A stretch of DNA of 45,448 nucleotides from Candidatus Izemoplasma sp. (GTDB taxonomy: Bacteria > Bacillota_I > Bacilli_A > Izemoplasmatales > Izemoplasmataceae), in assembly GCA_007123975.1 (NCBI GenBank), contig SLFZ01000041.1:1-45448 (forward strand). The letters run 5' to 3'. Under the pieces are notes generated by a model. The model saw only the letters and a program-made list of their open reading frames with translations. It had not been told where the DNA came from and did not search any database. Below, piece after piece: positions 1 to 8,026 of the stretch (positions are counted from its first letter, which is position 1; each line of letters opens with the position of its first letter). The position numbers and the translations under genes were made by a program.

Positions 1-26
1 CGTGACAAACATCAGAGGTGTTAACA

Positions 27-1304
27 ATGAACAACATACTGACTGCCCTCAAAGGGCGAATGATGATGCCAACGATTTTCGTGGTTCTCTTCACGATGAC
101 GTTTCTTTTTGACTCACTGGAAAACATTGCCAGAGGCTACTTAGCCATCTTGCAAAGCCCAAGTGTGTTGATTAGTGATTACTTGCATATTGGTGGACTC
201 GGTGCGACACTTTTTAACGTCTCCACCATCATGCTGATTAACATCATCATGCTGCATAAGCTTAAACTGAAAATGTCAGGACCAATTTTTGCCGGACTCT
301 TGACGATTGCCGGGTTTTCGTTTTTCGGAAAGAACATCTTTAACACGCTTCCGATTTATGCCGGCATATACCTTTACGCACGCCACCAAAAACTTGCGTT
401 CAAAGATTTTATCATCGTTGTCTTGTTTTCCACCGGCATCTCACCGATTGTGAGTTTCATGATTTTCGGCACCGGCTGGGAACTCTACATCGGCATTCCC
501 GCAGGCATCGCTGCCGGGCTTGTGACCGGCTACGTCTTGCCGGCCATCAGCGCCAACACGATTCGTTTCCACAAAGGATATAACCTTTACAACATCGGCT
601 TTGCGATGGGCATCTTGTCGATGCTTTATGCGGCGATGCTGACGACGCTGTTCAAGTTTGATTTGTTTCGTTTTGACGATACGACCAGCGAAGCGTTCCA
701 TAGTGAGCTTCTCGTTTTGACCATCGTGATGTCCATGCTTTTTATTGGTGGAGGACTTATAGAAAACAAGCGTGCGTTCACGAAGTATCCACTCATCCTT
801 AAACGCTCCGGACGGTTGGTGTCCGACTTCATCCGTGACGCCGGCCGCGACATCAGCATGATCAACGTCGGTGTGATGGGGCTTATCAGCGTTGTCTTCA
901 TCACCGTGCTTGGCATTGAAATCAACGGCGCCGTCATGGGTGGTATTCTTACCGTCATGGGCTTTGGCGCCTTCGGGAAACATCCCTTTAACAGCATTCC
1001 GGTGATGATTGGCGCAAGCGTATGGTTCTTGCTGTACCCGATTGTCTATGGGGAGCCCGCCGGCGTCGGGCTAGCCATTGCCGTGCTGTTTGTGACCGCC
1101 ATTGCACCAATCGCAGGACGTTTCGGCGTGTTTTTGGGCATTTTCGCGGGCTTTGTACACATCGTTTTAACGCCTTTCACCTACGTGTTTCAAGGCGGCT
1201 TCGACCTCTACAATAACGGGTTTGCCGCAGGGTTTGTCGCCGCGCTCTTGGTGCCTGTGTTTGAAGTGATACGCAAAGAAAAAGTGGAAGAGGAGGAAGC
1301 CTAA
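27..1304 (+). CDS. DUF1576-family multi-pass membrane protein
   Basis: Integral membrane protein of 425 aa that I recognise as the DUF1576 family (Firmicutes/Fusobacteria, function unknown). About ten hydrophobic segments are visible. The two halves look like a tandem duplication: 'FGKNIFNTLPIYAG' with 'NLYNIGFAMG' in the first half match 'FGKHPFNSIPVMIG' with 'DLYNNGFAAG' in the second. ATG 27 is chosen because AGAGGTG lies six bases before it; an in-frame GTG at 18 falls inside that ribosome site. The C-terminus is short and charged (KVEEEEA) and probably cytoplasmic. The stop overlaps the next start (TAATG), so the three genes to 2055 are one operon. Its promoter lies outside the window. 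A transporter or electron-transfer role is conceivable but not shown by the sequence. Confidence 0.8.
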   Translation: MNNILTALKGRMMMPTIFVVLFTMTFLFDSLENIARGYLAILQSPSVLISDYLHIGGLGATLFNVSTIMLINIIMLHKLKLKMSGPIFAGLLTIAGFSFFGKNIFNTLPIYAGIYLYARHQKLAFKDFIIVVLFSTGISPIVSFMIFGTGWELYIGIPAGIAAGLVTGYVLPAISANTIRFHKGYNLYNIGFAMGILSMLYAAMLTTLFKFDLFRFDDTTSEAFHSELLVLTIVMSMLFIGGGLIENKRAFTKYPLILKRSGRLVSDFIRDAGRDISMINVGVMGLISVVFITVLGIEINGAVMGGILTVMGFGAFGKHPFNSIPVMIGASVWFLLYPIVYGEPAGVGLAIAVLFVTAIAPIAGRFGVFLGIFAGFVHIVLTPFTYVFQGGFDLYNNGFAAGFVAALLVPVFEVIRKEKVEEEEA

Positions 1305-1663
1305 TGACCACCAAACAAGAAGTTCGCATCACCACAAAAATCGTGCATGAGTTAACTCAATACTTCCTGATGCACGGCCATAAACGCGTCACCATCGAGA
1401 CCGTGCTCGACGACGATGTCACCTACTTTCACATCACCATCCCCAAAGCCCTCAAAGACGAGGTTCTGGAATCGATGCATCAGAAATTGATGCGCGAGCG
1501 TGAGCTCGAAGTCGAAACCTACGGGTTTGAACTCGTCGGCGACATCGACTCCAAGAGCGAGCTTGAAATCGTCGGCGTCTTGGTCGATGACATGGCTTAT
1601 AGACGCACAGAAAACGAGACCATCATCACCTTATCACGCACCAACAAGTACCGAAAATCATGA
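1304..1663 (+). CDS. small soluble protein of unknown function in DUF1576 operon
   Basis: 119 aa, acidic, no signal peptide and no membrane segment, so probably cytoplasmic. I do not recognise a family. The predicted pattern is an N-terminal helix (about 8-25), a beta-rich stretch (25-50), a central helix (50-68) and a C-terminal beta region. The start overlaps the DUF1576 stop by one base, with AGGAGG at 1291-1296 inside the upstream gene. The stop overlaps the next gene (ATGA). This double overlap argues for a stoichiometric partner of the two membrane proteins around it. No catalytic motif or cysteine is visible. Confidence 0.7.
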   Translation: MTTKQEVRITTKIVHELTQYFLMHGHKRVTIETVLDDDVTYFHITIPKALKDEVLESMHQKLMRERELEVETYGFELVGDIDSKSELEIVGVLVDDMAYRRTENETIITLSRTNKYRKS

Positions 1664-2055
1664 ACACAAAGCGCATTCTTCGCACGTTGATCGCTTTTGT
1701 GTTGCTTTTTGCCATCCTCGGTGCCATCGGCGTGGTGTTGTTGATGCGGAACCTCGATGAGGTGCTCGAAGAAACCATTGCCCCAATCCAGTTTTCCGAC
1801 ATCGCCGATGGCGTCTACACCGGAAGCTATGAACGTGGACGGTTTTCAAACACCCTTGAGATTACCGTGCAAAACGGCACCGTGATTCAGGTGCGCATCC
1901 TCGACGACATGTGGTTTCGTGATGAAGCCAAGCGCGACCTGTTGTTTCATCGCATCACGCAATCCGACGGACTACCCGTCGATGCCGTCAGCGAAGCGAC
2001 GGTCTCTTCAATCGCCTATATGAAGGCAATTGAAGACGCACTCACATCCGATTAA
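1660..2055 (+). CDS. membrane-anchored FMN-binding domain protein
   Basis: 131 aa. One N-terminal hydrophobic segment (about residues 8-29) anchors a small outside domain of the FMN-binding type (PF04205; NqrC/RnfG-like). The domain begins 'DGVYTGSYERGR' and ends with the region where FMN is normally bound covalently to Thr by ApbE. There the sequence is 'VDAVSEATVSS'; the family consensus is closer to SGAT, so a Gly is replaced by Glu while the Ala-Thr is kept. The protein could be a one-electron carrier on the cell surface; that is inference from the family. It overlaps the preceding gene by four bases (ATGA) and is last in the operon, followed by a hairpin terminator. Confidence 0.75.
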   Translation: MNTKRILRTLIAFVLLFAILGAIGVVLLMRNLDEVLEETIAPIQFSDIADGVYTGSYERGRFSNTLEITVQNGTVIQVRILDDMWFRDEAKRDLLFHRITQSDGLPVDAVSEATVSSIAYMKAIEDALTSD

Positions 2056-2056
2056 A

Positions 2057-2090
2057 AACCTCTTGGCCTAACGGCTCAAGAGGTTTTCTT
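2057..2090. terminator. hairpin terminator inside the 3' end of rnhC
   Basis: Stem AACCTCTTGGCC pairs with GGC-T-CAAGAGGTT (one bulged T) and is followed by TTTTCTTTT on the plus strand. It starts two bases after the FMN-binding gene and covers the last codons and stop of the convergent rnhC, so it ends the plus-strand operon; it may also serve the minus strand. Confidence 0.75.
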
Positions 2091-2970
2091 TTGCTTTATC
2101 GGTGGTTTTGAAATGGAGTTTCGCGACCTGTTTTAGCGCGTCGATTCCGTGGTCTTGTATGAACTGCGCGGCCGCGTCATCGACAGCCTTTGAAGCGCCC
2201 TTCGGCAGCACGACACCATAGGTTTTTCCGAGGTCGTCGAGTTTGGTTAGAAAACGGTATCGCGCGATGATGCTCGCCACGGCAACGCTGGCGTAATGCG
2301 ATTCGGCTTTTGTTTTAAAGATGTCGGGAACCGGCGCATCCTTAAAATCTTTGACATAGCGCGCGTAGTGCGCTGCGTCGCAAAACTGATCGACGATAAT
2401 CGGTGCCTTGGCTTTCACACGGCTTCGGAGCTTCTTGTGCGTTTGGGCATGCAGGTACGCTTTGAGCTTGTGGGCGTTAAAGCCGCGTGATGTTTGGGCG
2501 TTGTAGCTTGGTGGATCCAACACGACGAGCGAATAAGGCACACGTTCGACCAGCACTGGCGCGATGCGCTTAACGGTCTCATCGCTCAGTGTTTTTGAAT
2601 CGCGCACGCCAAGTTTTTCAAGCCACGATTTGTCATTCGGTGTGACGTAGGCGCAGGCGACGACGAGGGGACCGAAGTAATCGCCGACACCCGTTTCGTC
2701 GCTGCCGTAAGAGCGTAGGTAATAGTCGGTTGTCTCGGTGGATGACGCACCGGGATGGGCTATGTTAAAGGCATCGGCGAAAAACGCGGCGTCCGACAGC
2801 GCATCGGCTCCTTGAAAAAGCACCGTGCCGTTTTTGTAGACGGTGACGCTCAACCCTTCTCGTTTAATGCGCGTGAGCACATGGGGCTCTGCATTTGGGG
2901 AAGGCGCATGCCGATAATGGCGCAAAAGTGCGTCAATCTGTTCGCGTTGCAATTTCAATGTTGCGGGCAC
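2068..2970 (-). CDS. rnhC: ribonuclease HIII
   Basis: Cuts the RNA strand of RNA-DNA hybrids in the cytoplasm. 300 aa, the usual length for RNase HIII. Residues 1-80 form the N-terminal TBP-like substrate-binding domain. The catalytic domain starts at 'GSDETGVGDYFGP' (Asp91, Glu92), continues with 'GVRDSKTLSD' and 'IIVDQFCDA' (Asp194), and has the 'ESHYASVAVASIIARY' helix. The GTG start is supported by AAGGA about nine bases upstream; no better in-frame ATG exists. It is divergent from mutS2. rnhC and mutS2 are near neighbours in Bacillus too, where they share an orientation, so the order here is rearranged. Confidence 0.93.
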   Translation of the reverse strand: MPATLKLQREQIDALLRHYRHAPSPNAEPHVLTRIKREGLSVTVYKNGTVLFQGADALSDAAFFADAFNIAHPGASSTETTDYYLRSYGSDETGVGDYFGPLVVACAYVTPNDKSWLEKLGVRDSKTLSDETVKRIAPVLVERVPYSLVVLDPPSYNAQTSRGFNAHKLKAYLHAQTHKKLRSRVKAKAPIIVDQFCDAAHYARYVKDFKDAPVPDIFKTKAESHYASVAVASIIARYRFLTKLDDLGKTYGVVLPKGASKAVDDAAAQFIQDHGIDALKQVAKLHFKTTDKAKENLLSR

Positions 2971-3038
2971 GCCATCACATCCTTTTTGTGTATTTTAGCA
3001 CGAAATGGTGTAAAATAGTAGCGATGGGAGTGACCGAC
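2971..3038. promoter_or_regulatory. divergent rnhC / mutS2 promoter region
   Basis: 68 bases. On the plus strand TAAAAT at 3011-3016 is a -10 candidate for mutS2, with TTGTGT at 2986-2991 as a poorly spaced (19) -35. On the minus strand TGCTAAAAT (2992-2997 is the -10, with the extended TG) is the rnhC candidate. GGGAGTG at 3026-3032 is the mutS2 ribosome site. The two promoters overlap, so they may compete. Confidence 0.5.
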
Positions 3039-5363
3039 ATGGCTTTTGACATCAAGACCTTGGAATTTGATAAGATTGTGAAAAAAATGAAACCCCTCGC
3101 GCAAACGTCACTAGGCAAAGCGAAACTCGATGCGCTGACGCCGTCACCGAAGCAGGATGCAGTCGAAGCGATGCTGCATGAGACCGATGAGGCGCGTCGT
3201 TTTATCGTGGAAGGGTTAGAACCATCGTTCGGAGGTGTCACCGACCTCACGGACGCGATCAAACGTGCTCGCATTGAAGGCGTGCTCTCGGTGTCGGAAC
3301 TGATTCAAGTACACAATCACGTACGCGCAACCACGCGCATTAAACGTGAAATGACACGGCTTTCAGAACGCGAAGAAACCACCATTGACATCGAGACGTA
3401 CGCGCACGAACTTGTGGTTTGTAAATCACTTGGTGAAGCGATTCACGCCGCCATCGACGAGTCTGGTGATGTGCGCGATTCCGCCTCGGCGGAACTCGCG
3501 AGCATTCGTCGTCACATTGACAACACCGAACGAAAAATAAAGACCACGCTTGACCACGTCCTAAAAAAAGAGGCCAAGCGCCTCACCGATCAAATCATCA
3601 CCATCCGCAACAACCGCTACGTCATTCCTGTGAAACCCGGCGAAAAAAACAACGTCCGAGGCACCGTGATTGATTACTCTTCTAGCGGTGAAACGGCGTA
3701 CATCGAACCCGAAGCCATCCGTGAACTGACAAGCACAAAAGACCGACTTGAGGCCGATGAACGACGCGAAATCGAGCGCATCCTGTTCGTGCTGACCCTT
3801 GAAGTCAAAGACCATGCGGACACGCTCTCGGCGAACCTTGAACTGCTTGGGCATTTGGACATGTTGTTTGCGAAAGGGACGTACGCGCACGCCACCGAAT
3901 CGACAAAGCCAAAACTCACCAACCGCCTGCACTTGATGAAAGCACGCCACCCGCTCATTCCTAAAGACGAGGTCGTTGCCAACACCATCACGTTTGATGA
4001 CGACATCAACACCATCATCATCACCGGCTCAAACACCGGCGGGAAAACCGTGGCGCTCAAAACCGTTGGGTTGCTGGCAATGATGGCCCAAAGCGGGCTT
4101 TTGATTCCAACCCTACCCGGCAGCGAAACCCGTTGCTTTACACAAATTCGTGCCGACATCGGCGATGAACAAAGCATCGAGCAATCGCTGTCGACCTTCT
4201 CCTCACACATGAAAAACATCGTGTCGATGCTCAAAGGCCTTAAACCGGGCGGGCTGATCTTGCTTGATGAGCTCGGCGGGGGCACCGACCCGAGTGAAGG
4301 CGCGTCGCTCGCGATGAGCATATTGGAGTACCTCAACGACAAAAACGTGCACGTCATCGCCACCACCCACTACCCAGAACTCAAAGCCTACGCCTATACC
4401 AAGTTCTCGATCGTCAACGCAAGCGTCGAGTTCGACGAGAAGACTTTGCAGCCGACCTATCGGTTGTTGATGCGTACGCCGGGTGAATCGCATGCGCTCT
4501 TGATTGCCTCACGCCTCGGGCTCGATTCAGCGATTGTTGAGCATGCAAAAAAGCATGTGCTGACACAGAAAACCGAGGTCGGTGAGCTCATCGATAACCT
4601 CAAACGCGAAAGCAAGAAACTTGACGACCTCATCATCGAGTACGAAAAGACGACGCGAGCAATCGAGCAAGAACGGCGTGAGCTCAGCGAGAAAAAACGC
4701 GAAGTACAAGCCGAAAAGGAAACGTTGAAAGAGCGGCTTACGCGGGAGAACAGAAAAGCGATGGATTCGCTTCAAAAAGATGCCAAAGCGCTAATTGATG
4801 AACTGCAGGCAATGAAGTCGCAATCCTTTAAAGCACATGAACTGGCCGAGGCCAAACACAAATTGAAATCGCTTCAACCAGATCGAGCAAGCAGCGACGA
4901 ATCCTCAACACGGGGTCACAGCTACAAAGCGGGAGACCGTGTGTACCTGCTTAAGTACAATCGACACGGCGAACTTGTGAAAAAACAAAAAGACGGACGC
5001 TGGCGCGTGCGGATGGGAAGGCTTGAAAGCGTGCTCGATGAAGACGCCTTCGAGTATACCGAACCAAGCACGCCCCACACCCCGGAGCCCACGCCCGCAA
5101 AAACAACCGTTAACAAAAGCGTGCCAAGCGAACTCGATCTTCGCGGCATGCGCGTCCACGAAGCCAAAGAAGCCCTTGATAAATACCTGGATGATTGCTT
5201 GGTCGCAGGCATGCCATTTGCCAGTGTGATTCACGGTTATGGGACCCTCGCGCTTAGGAAGATGGTAAAAGAAACGGTGGCCGAGCACCAGGGCATAACC
5301 GAAGCCCGGGACGGCAAAGGAAACGAAGGTGGACAAGGCGTGACCATCGTCTATTTTTCGTAG
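3039..5363 (+). CDS. mutS2: MutS2 ATPase with Smr nuclease domain
   Basis: 774 aa, normal MutS2 length. The family suppresses recombination or rescues collided ribosomes. Order of parts: MutS-type core and lever (about 1-300), ATPase with Walker A 'GSNTGGKT' (330-337), 'STFSSHM' and Walker B 'LILLDELGGGTDPSEG' (Asp410, Glu411), a long charged coiled coil (about 510-630), a basic KOW-like stretch, and a C-terminal Smr domain starting 'LDLRGMRVHEA'. The Smr loop is 'HGYGTLALR', where most members have HGKGTGxLR. ATG 3039 is chosen from its GGGAGTG site; the frame is open further upstream but the start must follow the promoter. There is no terminator before trxA, which has its own promoter. Confidence 0.95.
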   Translation: MAFDIKTLEFDKIVKKMKPLAQTSLGKAKLDALTPSPKQDAVEAMLHETDEARRFIVEGLEPSFGGVTDLTDAIKRARIEGVLSVSELIQVHNHVRATTRIKREMTRLSEREETTIDIETYAHELVVCKSLGEAIHAAIDESGDVRDSASAELASIRRHIDNTERKIKTTLDHVLKKEAKRLTDQIITIRNNRYVIPVKPGEKNNVRGTVIDYSSSGETAYIEPEAIRELTSTKDRLEADERREIERILFVLTLEVKDHADTLSANLELLGHLDMLFAKGTYAHATESTKPKLTNRLHLMKARHPLIPKDEVVANTITFDDDINTIIITGSNTGGKTVALKTVGLLAMMAQSGLLIPTLPGSETRCFTQIRADIGDEQSIEQSLSTFSSHMKNIVSMLKGLKPGGLILLDELGGGTDPSEGASLAMSILEYLNDKNVHVIATTHYPELKAYAYTKFSIVNASVEFDEKTLQPTYRLLMRTPGESHALLIASRLGLDSAIVEHAKKHVLTQKTEVGELIDNLKRESKKLDDLIIEYEKTTRAIEQERRELSEKKREVQAEKETLKERLTRENRKAMDSLQKDAKALIDELQAMKSQSFKAHELAEAKHKLKSLQPDRASSDESSTRGHSYKAGDRVYLLKYNRHGELVKKQKDGRWRVRMGRLESVLDEDAFEYTEPSTPHTPEPTPAKTTVNKSVPSELDLRGMRVHEAKEALDKYLDDCLVAGMPFASVIHGYGTLALRKMVKETVAEHQGITEARDGKGNEGGQGVTIVYFS

Positions 5364-5383
5364 ACAAACCATCAAGCGTTCCA

Positions 5384-5413
5384 TTTGTAAATCTCTACAA
5401 ACACGTGTATAAT
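5384..5413 (+). promoter_or_regulatory. trxA promoter with overlapping dyad
   Basis: TTGTAA (5385-5390), 17-base spacer, TATAAT (5408-5413). An inverted repeat TTTGTA-N6-TACAAA (5384-5401) covers the -35 box and half the spacer, which is the position of a repressor operator. Confidence 0.7.
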
Positions 5414-5444
5414 GAGCGTGTAAATAAATAAGGAGGAATTAGAC

Positions 5445-5759
5445 ATGGCAGAAGTCGTATACGCAGATAATTCAAACTTGGAAGAAATCATTCAAGACCA
5501 ACCTCTCGTGCTTCTTGACTTTTACGCAGACTGGTGCGGACCGTGCAAAATGATCGGACCCGTCCTCGAACAAGTCGCTGAAGAAAACACCGACATTAAA
5601 GTGGTTAAAGTCAACGTCGACGAAAACATCTCACTTGCGCAACAATACGGCGTGCAAGGCATTCCTGCGCTCTTCGTCTTAAAAGATGGCGAAGTCGTTG
5701 CACAAAAAGCTGGTTTTATGCCCAAAGACGCACTTGTCAACTGGGTAAAAAGCACCTAA
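5445..5759 (+). CDS. trxA: thioredoxin
   Basis: Cytoplasmic disulfide reductase. 104 aa, full length, with the active site 'WCGPC' (Cys31, Cys34) after 'LLDFYAD' and the cis-proline 'GIPALFVL'. A strong AAGGAGGA site precedes the ATG. It stands after mutS2, as in many Bacillota, and is transcribed alone from its own promoter to a hairpin at 5784-5811. Confidence 0.97.
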   Translation: MAEVVYADNSNLEEIIQDQPLVLLDFYADWCGPCKMIGPVLEQVAEENTDIKVVKVNVDENISLAQQYGVQGIPALFVLKDGEVVAQKAGFMPKDALVNWVKST

Positions 5760-5783
5760 GCATTACCCCGAACCACACATTGA

Positions 5784-5815
5784 AAAGATATGCATTCGTT
5801 TGCATATCTTTTTCT
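5784..5815 (+). terminator. trxA terminator
   Basis: Perfect 11-bp stem AAAGATATGCA / TGCATATCTTT with loop TTCGTT, then TTTTCT. Confidence 0.85.
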
Positions 5816-5836
5816 CTGTTTGGGTGCGAAGTGGTG

Positions 5837-5858
5837 TATAATGGGTGTGGTGAGGCCC
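5837..5858 (+). promoter_or_regulatory. truB-ribF promoter -10 and ribosome site
   Basis: TATAAT at 5837-5842 preceded by GTG; no convincing -35. GGTGAGG at 5849-5855 lies only three bases from the chosen start, so the transcript leader is very short. Confidence 0.5.
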
Positions 5859-6716
5859 ATGAATGGAATCTTAGTCATCAACAAGCCCACAGGCATCAGC
5901 AGCCACGACTGCGTCAACATTATTCGCAAAGCCATGAAGACCAAAAAAGTCGGCCACGCCGGCACCTTGGATGTGGAAGCGAGCGGCGTGCTGGTGCTTG
6001 GCATCAACAAGGGAACGAAACTGTTAAACTACTTGAACCAAGACGACAAGACCTATCGGTTTGATGTCGTTTTTGGCATCACCACAGACACCTTGGACCA
6101 CGCCGGTGCCATCACCGATGAACAACCCCTCCAAAGTCCCCCAGACATCGACGCGGCACTCCCGAAGTTTATCGGCACCTACACCCAAATGCCACCTGCT
6201 TACTCCGCGGTTAAAGTTGGTGGAAAGAAACTCTATGAATACGCACGGGAAGGCAAACCGATTCCTGAGGTTAACGCTCGAGATCTTACCGTGCACGAGC
6301 TCTATCGAACGACCCCTGTTGTATTTGATGAAGGGCGAGCCACCTGTGGGTTTTACCTCCGTGCCAGCAAAGGCATCTACGTGCGCCAACTGGCAAGTGA
6401 TCTTGCTGAAACACTCGGCACCGTCGCACACACCACCGCAATTCATCGCGTTGCCGCAGGCGATTTCACCATCGACGAGGCCATCGACCTCGACCACGTC
6501 AACGCCAACACCCCACTTATAAGCCTTGCGAACGCACTGCGTTCGATGCCTGAGAAACAGGTTGCGGGAGACGATCTCTTTAAAGCCAAACACGGCCAAC
6601 CGCTACGAATTAACGCCGATGTGGCGCAGTTGAAAATAGTCGATGAACGTGGTAAACTGGTGGCGATTTACGAACGAAAAGAAACAGATTATCGCGCCAA
6701 GAACGTCTTCGCGTGA
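5859..6716 (+). CDS. truB: tRNA pseudouridine(55) synthase
   Basis: Isomerises U55 in the T-loop of tRNAs. 285 aa. It begins 'MNGILVINKPTGISSHDCV' as in the family; the catalytic Asp38 is in 'HAGTLDVEASGVL' (many members have GTLDPxATG) and 'AYSAVKVGGKKLYEYAR' and 'RASKGIYVRQLASDL' follow. The frame is open back to 5790, but that part contains the trxA terminator and the promoter, so ATG 5859 is the start. ribF follows after 16 bases, forming the truB-ribF-rpsO-pnp order known from Bacillus. Confidence 0.95.
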   Translation: MNGILVINKPTGISSHDCVNIIRKAMKTKKVGHAGTLDVEASGVLVLGINKGTKLLNYLNQDDKTYRFDVVFGITTDTLDHAGAITDEQPLQSPPDIDAALPKFIGTYTQMPPAYSAVKVGGKKLYEYAREGKPIPEVNARDLTVHELYRTTPVVFDEGRATCGFYLRASKGIYVRQLASDLAETLGTVAHTTAIHRVAAGDFTIDEAIDLDHVNANTPLISLANALRSMPEKQVAGDDLFKAKHGQPLRINADVAQLKIVDERGKLVAIYERKETDYRAKNVFA

Positions 6717-6732
6717 GAAAACGAGGAACGCC

Positions 6733-7650
6733 ATGGAAATTATCCCACTGAACGGAAACGTCATCAAACCGAACACCGTCGCGGCGATCGGTTTTTTCGA
6801 CGGCGTTCATCTCGCACACGAGACATTGATTAAAACCATGAAAGCCTATGCCGAAACCCACAGCATGTCAACGGCCGTCATCACGTTTGATGTCCATCCG
6901 AAAGCCGTTTTGTTTGATTTGCCTTACCGCTACATCACCCCATTGAAAAAGAAGCTTGAACTGATTGAAACCCATGGCATCGACACGCTTTACCTCATCG
7001 AGTTCGACGAGGCAAAGGCAAGCATGAAGCCCGACGCCTTTATCGAACAGTATCTCAACCGACTCGACGTCATCGTCTGTGGCTTTGATTTTCGCTTTGG
7101 GCATCGGGGCAGTGGTTCGGTATCCACGCTGAAGAACCATCCCGAAATCAAAACCATTGTCGTCGATGAGCTAACCCACGACGGGTATAAAATCGGCTCA
7201 ACCCATATTCGCGACTTGATTATGGCCGGACGGGTCGGTGAAGTGAAAGAAACCCTCGGACGATACCACACGGTGGCCGGCACCGTCATCGAAGGCGCAA
7301 AAAAGGGTCGAGAGATTGGCTATCCCACCGCCAACATCGACACCGGTGATTACTTGATTCCCAAGCAAGGCGTATACGCATCGTTCACACGACGAGGCAA
7401 GCGATGGTATCCATCGATGAGCACCGTCGGACACAACCCAACCCTCAACAAACGCCACGATTTGAGCGTTGAAAGCCACCTTTTCGACTTTGATGAAATC
7501 ATCTATGGTGAGACCATCGAAATCGCTTTCGTTGAACGCCTGCGCAGTGAAATCGCCTTTGATTCCGCCGCCGCCTTAATCGAGCAAATTAAAGAGGATG
7601 AGCGTCAAACGCATGGCATTCTTAAAAGCAAGGATTTTCCCTTGCATTGA
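6733..7650 (+). CDS. ribF: bifunctional riboflavin kinase / FAD synthetase
   Basis: Makes FMN and then FAD from riboflavin. 305 aa. The N-terminal nucleotidyltransferase has 'GFFDGVHLAH' (20-29; the consensus ends LGH, here Ala replaces Gly) and 'GSTHIRDLIMAGRV'. The C-terminal kinase has 'GREIGYPTANI' and 'PSMSTVGHNPT'. GAGGA at 6723-6727 sets the ATG at 6733; the frame is open upstream but overlaps truB. It supplies the cofactor needed by flavin proteins such as the FMN-binding protein at 1660-2055. Confidence 0.94.
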   Translation: MEIIPLNGNVIKPNTVAAIGFFDGVHLAHETLIKTMKAYAETHSMSTAVITFDVHPKAVLFDLPYRYITPLKKKLELIETHGIDTLYLIEFDEAKASMKPDAFIEQYLNRLDVIVCGFDFRFGHRGSGSVSTLKNHPEIKTIVVDELTHDGYKIGSTHIRDLIMAGRVGEVKETLGRYHTVAGTVIEGAKKGREIGYPTANIDTGDYLIPKQGVYASFTRRGKRWYPSMSTVGHNPTLNKRHDLSVESHLFDFDEIIYGETIEIAFVERLRSEIAFDSAAALIEQIKEDERQTHGILKSKDFPLH

Positions 7651-7669
7651 TGTGCGTTTGTGCTATAAT
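7642..7669 (+). promoter_or_regulatory. rpsO promoter
   Basis: TTGCAT (7642-7647), 16-base spacer, extended -10 TGC-TATAAT (7661-7669). The -35 lies in the last codons of ribF. A strong promoter is expected for a ribosomal protein. Confidence 0.8.
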
Positions 7670-7679
7670 AAGTATCGCG

Positions 7680-7726
7680 CCCGCATCTTGGTGTCTCGTC
7701 GCTCCCGACGACCACGAGGATACGGG
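7680..7726 (+). ncRNA. structured rpsO leader (putative S15 autoregulatory element)
   Basis: Nested hairpin in the 5' leader: TCGTCG (7696-7701) / CGACGA (7706-7711) with loop CTCC; a second helix CTTG(g)TG (7687-7693) / CACGAG (7713-7718); and a closing CCCG (7680-7683) / CGGG (7723-7726). In several phyla S15 binds its own leader to stop synthesis. That this is such an element is inference from position and structure. Confidence 0.55.
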
Positions 7727-7755
7727 GGACAACAAAACACACGGGAGGTAAAACC

Positions 7756-8025
7756 ATGGCTTTAAGCAAAGAGCAAAAACAAGCACTTGTCGAAGCATAC
7801 CGCATCAAGGACGGCGACACCGGGTCACCGGAAGTGCAGATTGCGATTCTCACGCATGAGATTCGCGAACTGAACGCGCACTTGAAAGTGCACAAACACG
7901 ACCATCATTCGCAACGCGGCATGATGAAAAAAGTCGGTCACCGTCGCAACTTGATGAAGTATTTGGCGAAACAAGACGTCGAACGCTATCAGAAGCTCAT
8001 CAAAAAACTTGGACTTCGTCGATAA
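7756..8025 (+). CDS. rpsO: 30S ribosomal protein S15
   Basis: Primary 16S rRNA-binding protein of the small subunit platform. 89 aa, exact family length, with the signatures 'DTGSPEVQIAILTHEI' and 'LNAHLKVHKHDHHSQRGM'. GGGAGGT precedes the ATG. It is expressed from its own promoter through a structured leader and ends at a strong hairpin, so the downstream genes are separate from it. Confidence 0.98.
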   Translation: MALSKEQKQALVEAYRIKDGDTGSPEVQIAILTHEIRELNAHLKVHKHDHHSQRGMMKKVGHRRNLMKYLAKQDVERYQKLIKKLGLRR

Positions 8026-8026
8026 G

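Noticed and set aside
2895..3038. N-terminal extension of mutS2
   Set aside because: Would overlap rnhC and its promoter; homologues begin near ATG 3039, which has its own ribosome site.
3674..4366. 230-codon minus-strand open frame, Ser-rich
   Set aside because: Antisense to the mutS2 ATPase region; no family features.
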